Source: JAAFIW01 sp031414805
GTDB lineage: Bacteria > Pseudomonadota > Gammaproteobacteria > Burkholderiales > Burkholderiaceae_C
Assembly: GCA_031414805.1 (NCBI GenBank)
Contig: JANOQJ010000038.1
Coordinates: forward strand, 1 to 64,000
Reading direction: 5' to 3'
DNA length: 64,000 bases
Below the pieces are notes generated by a model. That model searched no databases, was not told the DNA's origin, and saw only the letters and a program-made list of their open reading frames with translations. Both the position numbers and the translations under genes were made by a program. Shown here one piece after another: positions 48,660 through 57,529 of this stretch (the first letter of the stretch is position 1; every line of letters starts with the position of its first letter).

Positions 48660-49679
48660 TCAGTCATGGTGCGTCGCCCCAAGCTTTTGCACAGCAGCAT
48701 CGAAGTCGCTGACATACAGGCGGTCCTGCACGATGCGGTACTTCTCGAATTCGCTGATCGCGTGGGCTTGGGCGATTTCGGCGCTGACTTTGCCTGCGTC
48801 TTGCAAGATGTCACGGTCGGTGGCGGCGATGAAGCGGTTCAGGCGGGTTTCCCAGTCCTGCATGGTCATGGGGATCTGGCGCAGGGCCATGTCTTCGGCC
48901 ACATCGAGGTATGCGGAAACGAGGCGTTGGAGTTGCGCCATTTCGTCTGGGGTGAGGTAGTTTTTGGCGACAATGACGTCAAATTTTTGGACTTTGCCGT
49001 TGGGTGCGTCTTCCCAGGTGGCCCTGTGCAAGATGACTTCTGCCGCCGTCTGGCCGTGGATGGCCCAGTGGAGTTTGTTTTGTACGGTGGCAAAGAAGCG
49101 TTCGGTGGCAGTGGCGGTGATGTCGTAGTCGGTGGAGGTGGCGTAGATATCGGTGATTTTTTGGTAGAACTTGCGTTCGCTCGCGCGGATTTCGCGAACG
49201 CGCTGGAGCTGCTCTTCAAAGTACTGTTTGCCCAAGATGGTGCCGTCTTTTTTCAGGCGCTCGTCATCCATGGCGAAGCCCTTGATGGTGAAGGACTCAA
49301 TGATGCCGGTGGCCCATTTGCGGAACTGCACGGCACGCTCGGAGTTGACCTTGTAGCCCACTGCAATGGCGGCGGCCAGGTTGTAGTGCTGGGTGTTGTA
49401 GGTTTTGGCGTCGGTGGCAGTTATTCGAAAATCTCGAATAACTGCAGTGGCAAGCAGTTCGTGGTCTGAGAAGATTTTTTTGAGGTGGTAGTTGATGGTG
49501 TGGGTTTCCACGCCATAGAGCAGCCCCATCATTTTTTGGCTAAGCCAAACGTTTTCTTCGGCATAAATGGCCTCCACCCCGCCTGTGCCGCTGGCGGCGA
49601 CGAAGGTGAGGTATTGCGCAGCCGACGAGCGGATGAGGGAGGGCACGGCAGCGGCGTCGCCTTTTTTCTTGTTGTTCAT
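48660..49679 (-). CDS. rhuM: RhuM family protein
   Basis: 339 residues. The N-terminal half (VWLSQKMMGLLYGVETHTIN, then HLKKIF) and RKWATGIIESFTIKGFAMDD fit the RhuM family, first named in a Salmonella pathogenicity island; the biochemical role is unknown. It overlaps the upstream AlbA_2 gene by ATGA. RhuM genes recur next to type I hsd genes, suggesting a role in the system. A perfect 12-base inverted repeat lies inside (49417..49445). Confidence 0.88.
   Translation of the reverse strand: MNNKKKGDAAAVPSLIRSSAAQYLTFVAASGTGGVEAIYAEENVWLSQKMMGLLYGVETHTINYHLKKIFSDHELLATAVIRDFRITATDAKTYNTQHYNLAAAIAVGYKVNSERAVQFRKWATGIIESFTIKGFAMDDERLKKDGTILGKQYFEEQLQRVREIRASERKFYQKITDIYATSTDYDITATATERFFATVQNKLHWAIHGQTAAEVILHRATWEDAPNGKVQKFDVIVAKNYLTPDEMAQLQRLVSAYLDVAEDMALRQIPMTMQDWETRLNRFIAATDRDILQDAGKVSAEIAQAHAISEFEKYRIVQDRLYVSDFDAAVQKLGATHHD
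49417..49445. repeat. Perfect inverted repeat inside rhuM
   Basis: GCAGTTATTCGA then AAATC then TCGAATAACTGC. It is translated within ATAVIRDFRITA. A 12-bp perfect stem is unusual inside a coding sequence and could be a protein-binding site or an mRNA hairpin. Confidence 0.7.
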
Positions 49680-51046
49680 TTCGATACGCTCCGGCCTTTG
49701 TCCGTCAGTCGGTATTGCTGCAATCGGCTGTTGGGTTTGGCGGGGATGGTGGGCTCGATCAGCTCCGCTGTCAAAGCCGCTTGTAGGTAGGCTTTGCGAA
49801 AGTGCTCCCGGTCTGCTAGGCCCAACAAGGTTTGCAGGGCTTGTCGGGTGTGCTCCCCAGTCATGAGACGCAGCAGTTGCTCAACTTGCGGGGTGACTTG
49901 CGGGGTGACTTGTTCGGTCACTGGGGCCTCTTCCTCATGCACCGGCCTGCTGGCTGCGAAGGTGATGCGCAAAAAGTTTTCCGTAAAGCGAAAACACTCC
50001 GGCCCATAAAACTCCGTGATGCGGGGCAGGCCAGAGCCCAGGTGTTCCACCATCTCCAGGTCTTTGAAGATGCGCATTAGCTCTTTGTTGCGGGGGATGG
50101 AGTAGCCGTCAAAAAACTCGGCCTGGGTCAGCCCCTCAGGCAGGGCGCAGGCGGAGGTGATTTCGATGCGGCCGGCAAAGACTTCAAACTTGGGCGGCAC
50201 TTCGCGGGTGTAGTCGTTGTGGACGATGGCGTTGATGACGGCCTCGCGCAGGGCCACGGGGTTCCACAGGCGCACGTCGATGCGCTCTTTGGCGGTGATG
50301 GTGCTGGCGGTTTTGTTTTCTAGGTCCAGCTTGTCCAGCACGGCTTTGGTGGCTTTGATGAGGGAGCAATAGCCGTATTCGTTGCTCTCCACCAAGTGCA
50401 CGCGGTCTTTGCCACGGTATTTGGCCACTTTGATGGACATGCCGTTTTCGTCGGCCAGCAGGTAGGCGGCGTAGTTGAGTGCGCCGTCTTCGGTGGTCAG
50501 CTCTAGGTTGGTTTTGAACTGCTTGCCCAGCGGTTTGCGCTTTTCCTCGTAGTAAATGCGCAGTTGCTCAAAGCTTAGGGCTTGGCGGTGGGCTTTGATT
50601 TTGCCGATGGAGTTGCGGGTGCGGCAGGCAAAGAGTTTGTCGATCATGGCCGCAGGCATCGGCTCTGCCGCTGTGCCTATGCGGATGAAGCAGCCTTTTT
50701 CGCTAAGGCCATATTTCTTCTTGGCGTAGGGCTTTTCACTGCCGCTGGCCACAATGATTTTGATGCAGTGCACGCCCGGCGGGATTTCTTCCTCCACCAA
50801 GTCAAACAGGCCCATGGCCGATGGGCTGATGTTGTTTTTGATGCGGTCTTTCACCTTGAGCATGTCGCCGTCCACATCCGTCAGCCCCAAGCGCTGGCCA
50901 TTCTTGTCGATACCTAGGTAGATGAAGCCACCCTCCGGGCTGTTGAGAAAGGCGATGACTTCTTTTTCTAGGTCGAGTTCGGGCGTGAGTTCGCGTTTGA
51001 ACTCGATGCGATGTGTTTCGGGCGAGCGCGCGGGCTTATTGCTCAT
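49676..51046 (-). CDS. AlbA_2 (AAA_4)/GHKL ATP-binding protein
   Basis: 456 residues. The N-terminal AlbA_2 nucleic-acid-binding domain (IEFKRELTPELDLEKEVIAF, then GGFIYLGIDKNG) is followed by a GHKL-type ATP-binding segment LREAVINAIVHNDY ... GSGLPRI, and a C-terminal winged-helix with the repeat VTEQVTPQVTPQV. The family is often called ATP-binding or RecG-like regulator. It overlaps hsdR by 11 bases and rhuM by four, so it is firmly part of the restriction operon. Confidence 0.88.
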   Translation of the reverse strand: MSNKPARSPETHRIEFKRELTPELDLEKEVIAFLNSPEGGFIYLGIDKNGQRLGLTDVDGDMLKVKDRIKNNISPSAMGLFDLVEEEIPPGVHCIKIIVASGSEKPYAKKKYGLSEKGCFIRIGTAAEPMPAAMIDKLFACRTRNSIGKIKAHRQALSFEQLRIYYEEKRKPLGKQFKTNLELTTEDGALNYAAYLLADENGMSIKVAKYRGKDRVHLVESNEYGYCSLIKATKAVLDKLDLENKTASTITAKERIDVRLWNPVALREAVINAIVHNDYTREVPPKFEVFAGRIEITSACALPEGLTQAEFFDGYSIPRNKELMRIFKDLEMVEHLGSGLPRITEFYGPECFRFTENFLRITFAASRPVHEEEAPVTEQVTPQVTPQVEQLLRLMTGEHTRQALQTLLGLADREHFRKAYLQAALTAELIEPTIPAKPNSRLQQYRLTDKGRSVSK

Positions 51047-54000
51047 ATGCGCTCAAGCCAGAAATATCCCGCCCACGATGTTGTTCAGCGCGCTTTTGCA
51101 GCAGGGGCATCAGTTCTTTCATCAGTGCCAGTTCCGCCTGGGCGCGGGCCTTCCAGCCCAGCTCCAGCGGGGCCATGAGGTCGCTCAAGGCTTCACCATC
51201 AAAAATCATGCGCTGCAAGATGCCGTCTACAAAAGTCTGCAGGACTGCAGGAACCAACAGGTGGTGGGTTGCAATGGCCGCCAACTCCGTGCTGTCTTTC
51301 TCGCGTTTGAACCGGGTATAGCCCTCGCGGATGGCGGTCTCGCTCAAGCCTTCACCTGCCTTCAGGGTGTTGATGTACGCAGCAATTTCTTCGCGCTCGT
51401 TCATGAACTTGGCATCGGCCAGGATCAAGCCGATCAGCTCGTCCTTGGTCATCTTTAGCTTGCCGGTGCCCTGCAGTCCTTGTTGTGAAAAGCTGGACAT
51501 GAGGCCCATGATGTAGTCGTAGTCGATCACGGCACTGGCGAAGAGCACAAACTCAAAATCGAGTTGGCTTACGTCGGCAGTACCGCCGTCCGCCGCTGCG
51601 CCATCTTTGTCTTGCTTGGCTTGTTGTTGCTTTAGGCGTTGGGCGGTTTCCAGGTAGGCGCCGCGAAAGCCTTGCAGATTTTCCGCGGGCAAGATGTGCT
51701 CGATGGCGACGGCGTTGTCGTCGGTCAAATCTGTGTACTGATCGAGCTGGGTTTTGAGGCGCTGCACTTCTTTGAAGTTTTTGATAAAGGCGGCGCGCGC
51801 GTCGTCGCCCTTGAGGCTGTGCACGGCCTCCGGTGTGCAGGCCAGGCCCTGGCTTTGCATGAAGTCAGCTAACTTGGTGACCGCAGCGTCCAACTTTTGT
51901 ATGACGACCGGGGCTTTGTCCACCAGCCAGATTTCACGGGCCTGCTCGTCCGACTTCTCGCCAGAGAACAGTGCAATGGCTGCGTCCACATTGGCTTGCT
52001 GCTGGCGAAAGTCCAGGATGTTGCCGTAGGGCTTGGTGCCGTTAAGCACGCGGTTGGTGCGCGAAAACGCCTGTATCAAGCCGTGGTGCTTGAGGTTTTT
52101 GTCCACGTACAGGGTGTTGAGGTACTTGCTGTCAAACCCGGTGAGCAGCATGTCCACCACGATGGTGATGTCGATCTTTTTGGCGGCTGGGTAGTCGGCA
52201 TTTGGCCACTGCTGGTCTTTGATGCGCTTTTGCACGTCCTGGTAGTACAGGTCGAATTCATTGATGGTGTGGTTAGTGCCGTATCTGGCGTTGTAGCTGA
52301 CCAGGATGGTTTTGAGGGCGGCTTTTTTGCCTTCTGGGTCTTGCTGGTTGTCTTGCCTTTCCTGGGGTAGGTCTTGCTGCAATTGCTTCACATCAGCATC
52401 GCCCTCTGCAGGGGGAGAGAACACGCAGGCGATGTTCAGCGGTACAAACCCAGGGAATGCCTCGCGCCTGCGGTTTTGCATATCGTCAAAAAGGTAGTGG
52501 TATTCGATGGCGTCATTGATGCTGGCGGTGGCCAGCACAGCGTTGAAGCGGCGGCTGGCGGTGGCCGTGTCGTGCTTGGCCAAAATGGCTTCAATCACCG
52601 CCCGCTTGGCCAGCGCCTCGCCTGGCTTGGGCGGGTTCTTGCCTTCGGGCTTGAAGTAGTCCACATGGAAGCGCAGCACGTTGGCGTCTTCAATGGCGTG
52701 GGTGATGGTGTAGGCGTGCAGCTGCTTTTGAAAGATGTCTTCCGTGGTGCGCAACTGGCCTTCTTCGCCCTCGAACTGCTTGACCGTGGCGTTCTTCTCG
52801 AAGATAGGCGTGCCGGTGAAACCGAAGAGCTGGGCCTGGGGGAAGAAGTTCTTGATGGCGTCGTGGTTGTCGCCAAATTGGGAGCGGTGGCATTCGTCAA
52901 AGATGAAGACGATGCGCTTGTCGCTTAAGCGGGCCAGTTGCTCTTTGAAGGTGGCCTTGCCATCCTTTTTTTGTTGCTTGTTGCGCTTGCTGTTTTCGTC
53001 CAGCGCCAAACCCAGCTTCTGGATGGTGGTGACGATGACTTTGTCGGCATAGTCGTCTGACAGCAAGCGCCGCACTAGCGTGGCGGTGTTGGTGTTCTCT
53101 TCCACGCAGCCTTCTTGGAAGCGGTTGAATTCTTCGCGGGTCTGGCGGTCCAGGTCTTTACGGTCCACCACGAAGAGGCACTTTTCTATTGTTGGGTTGT
53201 CCTTGAGCAGGGTGGACGCTTTGAAGGACGTGAGCGTCTTGCCGCTGCCGGTGGTGTGCCAGATGTAGCCGTTGCCGCAGTTCTGGTAGATGCAGTCCAC
53301 GATTTGCTTGACCGCATACACCTGGTAGGGCCGCATCATCAGCAGCTTTTGTTCGCTGGCCACCAGCACCATGTAGCGGCTGATGGTTTCACCCAAGGTG
53401 CACTTGGGGAGGAAGGTCTCGGCAAAGCTGTCGAGGTGGGTAATCTTTTTGTTCGCTTCGTCTGCAAACTGGTAAATGGGCAAAAAGCGCTCGTCGGCGT
53501 TGAACGCAAAGTGCCGTGTGTTGTTGTTGGCGAAGTAGTAAGTGTTGGAGCGGTTGCTGACGATGAAGAGCTGCAAAAAACTCAGCAGCGTCTTGGTGTA
53601 GCCGTTGCCAGGGTCGTTTTTGTAGTCAACGATCTGCTCCATGGCGCGCTTGGGGTTGATGTCCAGCGTTTTCAGCTCGATTTGCACACACGGTACGCCG
53701 TTGATGAGGATGAGCACGTCGTAGCGGTGGTGGCTGTAGTCGGTGTTGATGCGCAGCTGGTTGACGACCTCGAAAGTGTTTTTGCACCAGTCTTTGATGT
53801 TGACTAACGTGTAGTTCAGCGGGGTGCCGTCTTCGCGGGTGAAGGCATTGATGCTGCGCAGGGTGCGGGCGGCCGTGAATACGTCCGGGGTGACGATTTC
53901 GTCTAGCAGGCGGGCGAACTCGCCATCCGACAGCTTGACGCGGTTCAGCGCCTCAAACTTTTCGCGGAAGTTGCGCTCCAGCGCGGCGCGGTCGCGAATG

Positions 54001-54125
54001 TCAGCGCGATATTCGTATTTCAGGCCTTGCAACTTGCCAATGAAGCCGTATTCGATCTGCTCTTCCTTGACGAAGTGACGGGGCGGGCTGTGCGACAGGT
54101 CGTAGGTGAACTTGGATGAAGGCAT
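51036..54125 (-). CDS. hsdR: Type I restriction endonuclease subunit R
   Basis: 1029 residues. The N-terminal PD-(D/E)XK nuclease ends in VQIELKTLD; the translocase motor has Walker A TTGSGKTLTSF and DECHRSQFGD (motif II), with motif VI around LIQAFSRTNRVLNG. The C-terminus binds HsdM/HsdS. It cuts unmethylated DNA after ATP-driven translocation. It is first in the operon, with a likely promoter just upstream, so restriction is transcribed before modification, an order that is not the usual hsdM-hsdS-hsdR. Confidence 0.95.
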   Translation of the reverse strand: MPSSKFTYDLSHSPPRHFVKEEQIEYGFIGKLQGLKYEYRADIRDRAALERNFREKFEALNRVKLSDGEFARLLDEIVTPDVFTAARTLRSINAFTREDGTPLNYTLVNIKDWCKNTFEVVNQLRINTDYSHHRYDVLILINGVPCVQIELKTLDINPKRAMEQIVDYKNDPGNGYTKTLLSFLQLFIVSNRSNTYYFANNNTRHFAFNADERFLPIYQFADEANKKITHLDSFAETFLPKCTLGETISRYMVLVASEQKLLMMRPYQVYAVKQIVDCIYQNCGNGYIWHTTGSGKTLTSFKASTLLKDNPTIEKCLFVVDRKDLDRQTREEFNRFQEGCVEENTNTATLVRRLLSDDYADKVIVTTIQKLGLALDENSKRNKQQKKDGKATFKEQLARLSDKRIVFIFDECHRSQFGDNHDAIKNFFPQAQLFGFTGTPIFEKNATVKQFEGEEGQLRTTEDIFQKQLHAYTITHAIEDANVLRFHVDYFKPEGKNPPKPGEALAKRAVIEAILAKHDTATASRRFNAVLATASINDAIEYHYLFDDMQNRRREAFPGFVPLNIACVFSPPAEGDADVKQLQQDLPQERQDNQQDPEGKKAALKTILVSYNARYGTNHTINEFDLYYQDVQKRIKDQQWPNADYPAAKKIDITIVVDMLLTGFDSKYLNTLYVDKNLKHHGLIQAFSRTNRVLNGTKPYGNILDFRQQQANVDAAIALFSGEKSDEQAREIWLVDKAPVVIQKLDAAVTKLADFMQSQGLACTPEAVHSLKGDDARAAFIKNFKEVQRLKTQLDQYTDLTDDNAVAIEHILPAENLQGFRGAYLETAQRLKQQQAKQDKDGAAADGGTADVSQLDFEFVLFASAVIDYDYIMGLMSSFSQQGLQGTGKLKMTKDELIGLILADAKFMNEREEIAAYINTLKAGEGLSETAIREGYTRFKREKDSTELAAIATHHLLVPAVLQTFVDGILQRMIFDGEALSDLMAPLELGWKARAQAELALMKELMPLLQKRAEQHRGRDISGLSAYEQ

Positions 54126-54140
54126 GGGTGAACGATTGAG

Positions 54141-54169
54141 GTTATCGATTGGCTACTGCCGATTGTCAC
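54141..54169 (-). promoter_or_regulatory. Predicted promoter of hsdR operon
   Basis: On the minus strand: GTGACA, 17 bases, GATAAC, ending 16 bases before the hsdR start. Both hexamers match sigma70 at four or five of six positions. Confidence 0.4.
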
Positions 54170-54219
54170 TTTTAGACGATGGCATCACCGCAAGGCAAAC
54201 ACGCACCGTAACGCCCAAC

Positions 54220-54255
54220 AAAAAAGGCCCGGAGCTTGTGCCCCGGGCCTTTTTT
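54220..54255. terminator. Bidirectional terminator between acnB and hsdR
   Basis: A6 GGCCCGG, ten-base loop, CCGGGCC T6. It can act on both strands and mainly serves acnB, which ends 18 bases away, and insulates the hsdR operon. Confidence 0.9.
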
Positions 54256-54273
54256 ACAACAGTGTCAAGGCAA

Positions 54274-56871
54274 TCAAACCGTCAACGCATCCGCCACATC
54301 CTTGTACTCACTGATCCGGTCGAAGTTCATGTACTGATAAATCTTCGCGCCATCCGCATTCACCACACCCATATCTGCGTGGTATTCGGCCACGGTAGGA
54401 ATGCGTCCCAGCTTCGACGCAATCGCCGCCAGTTCCGCCGACGCCAGAAACACGTTGGTGTTTTTGCCCAGGCGGTTGGGGAAGTTGCGGGTCGAGGTGC
54501 TGACCACGGTGGCACCTTCGCGGACCTGGGCCTGGTTGCCCATGCACAGGCTGCAGCCGGGCATTTCGGTGCGGGCACCTGCCGTGCCAAACACGCCGTA
54601 GTGGCCTTCTTTGGTCAGCTCGGCGGCATCCATCTTGGTGGGTGGGGCAATCCACAGCTTGACGGGGATGTCGCGCTTGCCTTCCAGCAGTTTGCTGGCG
54701 GCGCGGAAGTGGCCTATGTTGGTCATGCAGCTGCCGATGAAAACTTCGTCAATCTTGGTGTTTTCAACCGCTGACAGCAGCTTGGCGTCATCGGGGTCGT
54801 TGGGGCAGCAGAGAACCGGTTCTTTCAGGTCGGCCAGGTCGATTTCGATGACGTGGGCGTATTCGGCATCTTTGTCAGCCTCCAGCAGTTCGGGCTTAGC
54901 CAGCCAGGCTTCGACGGCCTTGATGCGGCGCTCCAGGCTGCGTTTGTCGGCGTAGCCGTCGGCAATCATGTTTTTCATCAACACGATGTTGCTGTTCAAG
55001 TACTCGATGACGGGTTCTTTGTTCAGCCCTACGGTGCAGCCGGCTGCCGAGCGCTCGGCGGAGGCATCGCTCAGCTCGAAAGCTTGCTCCACCTTGAGGT
55101 CTGGCAGACCTTCAATCTCCAGGATGCGGCCTGAAAACGCGTTGACCTTGCCTTGTTTGGCGACCGTGAGCAGACCTTGTTTGATGGCGTAGTAGGGGAT
55201 GGCGTGCACCAGGTCGCGCAGGGTGACGCCGGGCTGCATCTGGCCTTTGAAGCGCACCAGGATGGATTCGGGCATGTCCAGCGGCATCACGCCGGTGGCA
55301 GCACCGAAGGCCACCAGGCCCGAGCCCGCCGGGAAGCTGATGCCGATGGGAAAGCGGGTGTGGCTGTCGCCGCCGGTGCCCACGGTGTCGGGCAGCAGCA
55401 GGCGGTTGAGCCAGCTGTGGATGATGCCGTCGCCGGGGCGCAGTGCCACGCCGCCGCGGTTGCTGATAAACGCTGGCAGTTCGCGGTGGGTTTTCACGTC
55501 GACCGACTTGGGGTAGGCGGCGGTGTGGCAGAAGCTTTGCATCACCATGTCGGCACTAAAGCCCAGGCAGGCCAGGTCTTTCAGCTCGTCGCGCGTCATG
55601 GGGCCGGTGGTGTCCTGGCTGCCCACAGTGGTCATGCGCGGCTCGCAGTAGGTGCCGGGGCGCACGCCTTGCTGCACGCCATCAACGATTGGCAAGCCGC
55701 AGGCGCGGCCGACCATTTTTTGCGCCACGGTGAAACCTGCCGTGGTGGCGGTGGGCACGCTGGGCAGGCGGAAGGTGGTGCTGGCGGGCAAGCCCAGAAA
55801 GTCGCGGGCCTTGGCGGTCAGGCTGCGGCCAATGATGAGATTGATGCGGCCACCGGCACGCACTTCGTCAAACAGCACCTGGCTTTTCAGGCCAAAGGTC
55901 GCGGCAACCTGGCCGCCTTTTTCGATGCGGCCTTCGTACGGGTAGATGTCGATCACGTCGCCCATGTTGAAGGCCGACACGTCCACTTCAATGGGCAATG
56001 CGCCCGAGTCTTCCTGCGTGTTGAAGAAGATGGGCGCGATTTTTGCGCCCAGGGTCACGCCGCCAAAGCGTTTGTTCGGCACAAAGGGAATGTCTTGGCC
56101 GGTGGCCCAGATCACGCTGTTGGTGGCGCTTTTGCGGCTGGAGCCGGTGCCCACCACGTCGCCCACATAGGCCACCAGATGACCCTTTTTCTTCAGGTCT
56201 TCAATGAACTGCATCGGGCCGCGCTTGCCGTCTTCTTCGGGCGTGATACCAGGGCGGGCATTTTTCAGCCTGGCCAGGTAGTGCAGCGGAATGTCGGGGC
56301 GACTCCAGGCGTCGGGCGCGGGGGACAGGTCGTCGGTATTCGTTTCGCCGGTGACTTTGAAGACCGTCACAGTGATTTTTTGCGCCACTTCCGGGCGGCT
56401 GGTGAACCACTCGGCGCTGGCCCAGCTGTTCATCACGTCTTTGGCATGCACATTGTCTGCTTTGGCTTTTTCGGCTACGTCGTGGAAGAAGTCGAACATC
56501 AGCAGCGTTTTTTTCAGCGCGGCGGCGGCGGTGGCAGCCACCTCTGGGTAGTCCAGCAGGTCAATCAGCGGCTTGACGTTGTAGCCGCCCACCATGGTGC
56601 CCAGCAGCTCAGTGGCTTTGATTTTGGAAATCAGGGCAACCGCGATGTCGCCATGCGCCACCGCCGACAAAAAGCTGGCCTTCACCTTGGCCGCGTCATC
56701 TACACCCGGTGGCACGCGGTGTGTGAGTAAATCCATCAAAAAAGCGTCTTCGCCAGCAGGCGGGGCTTTGATGAGCTCGATCACGTCAGCGGTTTGTTGC
56801 GCCGACAAGGGCAGAGGTGGAATGCCCAGCGCGGCGCGCTCGGCAACGTGTTGGCGGTAGGTTTGCAGCAT
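54274..56871 (-). CDS. acnB: Aconitate hydratase B
   Basis: 865 residues, as in E. coli AcnB. HEAT-like N-terminal domain (HGDIAVALISKIKATELLG), swivel domain, then the catalytic domain: GGDSHTRFPIGISFPAGSG, and Fe-S cysteines in FIGSCMTNIGHF and PGCSLCMGNQAQ. It isomerises citrate to isocitrate. It is the last gene of the mdh-citE-hypothetical-acnB operon. Confidence 0.97.
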   Translation of the reverse strand: MLQTYRQHVAERAALGIPPLPLSAQQTADVIELIKAPPAGEDAFLMDLLTHRVPPGVDDAAKVKASFLSAVAHGDIAVALISKIKATELLGTMVGGYNVKPLIDLLDYPEVAATAAAALKKTLLMFDFFHDVAEKAKADNVHAKDVMNSWASAEWFTSRPEVAQKITVTVFKVTGETNTDDLSPAPDAWSRPDIPLHYLARLKNARPGITPEEDGKRGPMQFIEDLKKKGHLVAYVGDVVGTGSSRKSATNSVIWATGQDIPFVPNKRFGGVTLGAKIAPIFFNTQEDSGALPIEVDVSAFNMGDVIDIYPYEGRIEKGGQVAATFGLKSQVLFDEVRAGGRINLIIGRSLTAKARDFLGLPASTTFRLPSVPTATTAGFTVAQKMVGRACGLPIVDGVQQGVRPGTYCEPRMTTVGSQDTTGPMTRDELKDLACLGFSADMVMQSFCHTAAYPKSVDVKTHRELPAFISNRGGVALRPGDGIIHSWLNRLLLPDTVGTGGDSHTRFPIGISFPAGSGLVAFGAATGVMPLDMPESILVRFKGQMQPGVTLRDLVHAIPYYAIKQGLLTVAKQGKVNAFSGRILEIEGLPDLKVEQAFELSDASAERSAAGCTVGLNKEPVIEYLNSNIVLMKNMIADGYADKRSLERRIKAVEAWLAKPELLEADKDAEYAHVIEIDLADLKEPVLCCPNDPDDAKLLSAVENTKIDEVFIGSCMTNIGHFRAASKLLEGKRDIPVKLWIAPPTKMDAAELTKEGHYGVFGTAGARTEMPGCSLCMGNQAQVREGATVVSTSTRNFPNRLGKNTNVFLASAELAAIASKLGRIPTVAEYHADMGVVNADGAKIYQYMNFDRISEYKDVADALTV

Positions 56872-56895
56872 GGTGTTCTCCTGAAGGCTGTGGTT

Positions 56896-57498
56896 TTAAA
56901 TGGTTTGGGTGGCCGTGACGGGGCCCGACGGTGTGGGGCTGGGTGACGAACCGGTCGCGGCTGGCGAGCCGACGGCGGCTGGGGCTACGGGGTCAAACAG
57001 GCTGGGCGATGGGTTGGTCTTCAGAGCCTCGGTCACGGCCTGCTGCTCGGGGCTCATGCACTCATCGGCCACGCGGCTGCCCGAGTTCATGAGCATGGAT
57101 TTATTGCCCAACTGCAGCCACAGGCCGCCACCGGCTTTCACTTCTTCCAGCCGCACCGCGCCGACGCGGCTGATCACCGGTGCCATGTGGTACTTGCGGC
57201 CTTTGGCTTCCAGAAAGAAGTAGCCAGGGTTTTTGGCATCTGTCGCTACGCTGACGCTGGCAGCCAACTCGCACGGCAAGCGGCCGGTGTGAACGCGCTG
57301 GGCAATTTCAAGTTGTTCGGGGTTCAACACGGGTAGGGCGGGGCCTGCTTTGGCGGGCGCTGGCTTTTTGGCTGCTGCAGCCTTGGGAGCGGCCGGCTTG
57401 GCCGACGAGTTGGCAGAAGGGCGGTCGGCCGCGACGGCGGGCACCATGTGGAGCGTGAGTATCGTTGCCAAAAAGGCCAGCGTGGTGGTGTGTTTCAT
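56896..57498 (-). CDS. Exported protein of unknown function upstream of acnB
   Basis: 200 residues from the ATG at 57498 (MKHTTTLAFLATILTLHMVP), with a signal peptide ending near AVAA. An Ala/Lys/Pro-rich linker follows (AAPKAAAAKKPAPAKAG), then a compact domain containing FFLEAKGRKYHMAPV and LWLQLGNKSMLMNS, and a Pro/Ser/Thr tail. I do not recognise the family. It lies 24 bases before acnB in the TCA operon, but is periplasmic, so its link to aconitase is unclear. Confidence 0.8.
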   Translation of the reverse strand: MKHTTTLAFLATILTLHMVPAVAADRPSANSSAKPAAPKAAAAKKPAPAKAGPALPVLNPEQLEIAQRVHTGRLPCELAASVSVATDAKNPGYFFLEAKGRKYHMAPVISRVGAVRLEEVKAGGGLWLQLGNKSMLMNSGSRVADECMSPEQQAVTEALKTNPSPSLFDPVAPAAVGSPAATGSSPSPTPSGPVTATQTI

Positions 57499-57529
57499 AG
57501 CGCGTTCTCCAGGAATGGTAAGAGGTGGT

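Noticed and set aside
55153..56730. Very long plus-strand frame (525 codons) opposite acnB
   Set aside because: Antisense shadow in a GC-rich gene; His/Gly/Ala-rich composition with no domain, while acnB on the other strand is unambiguous.
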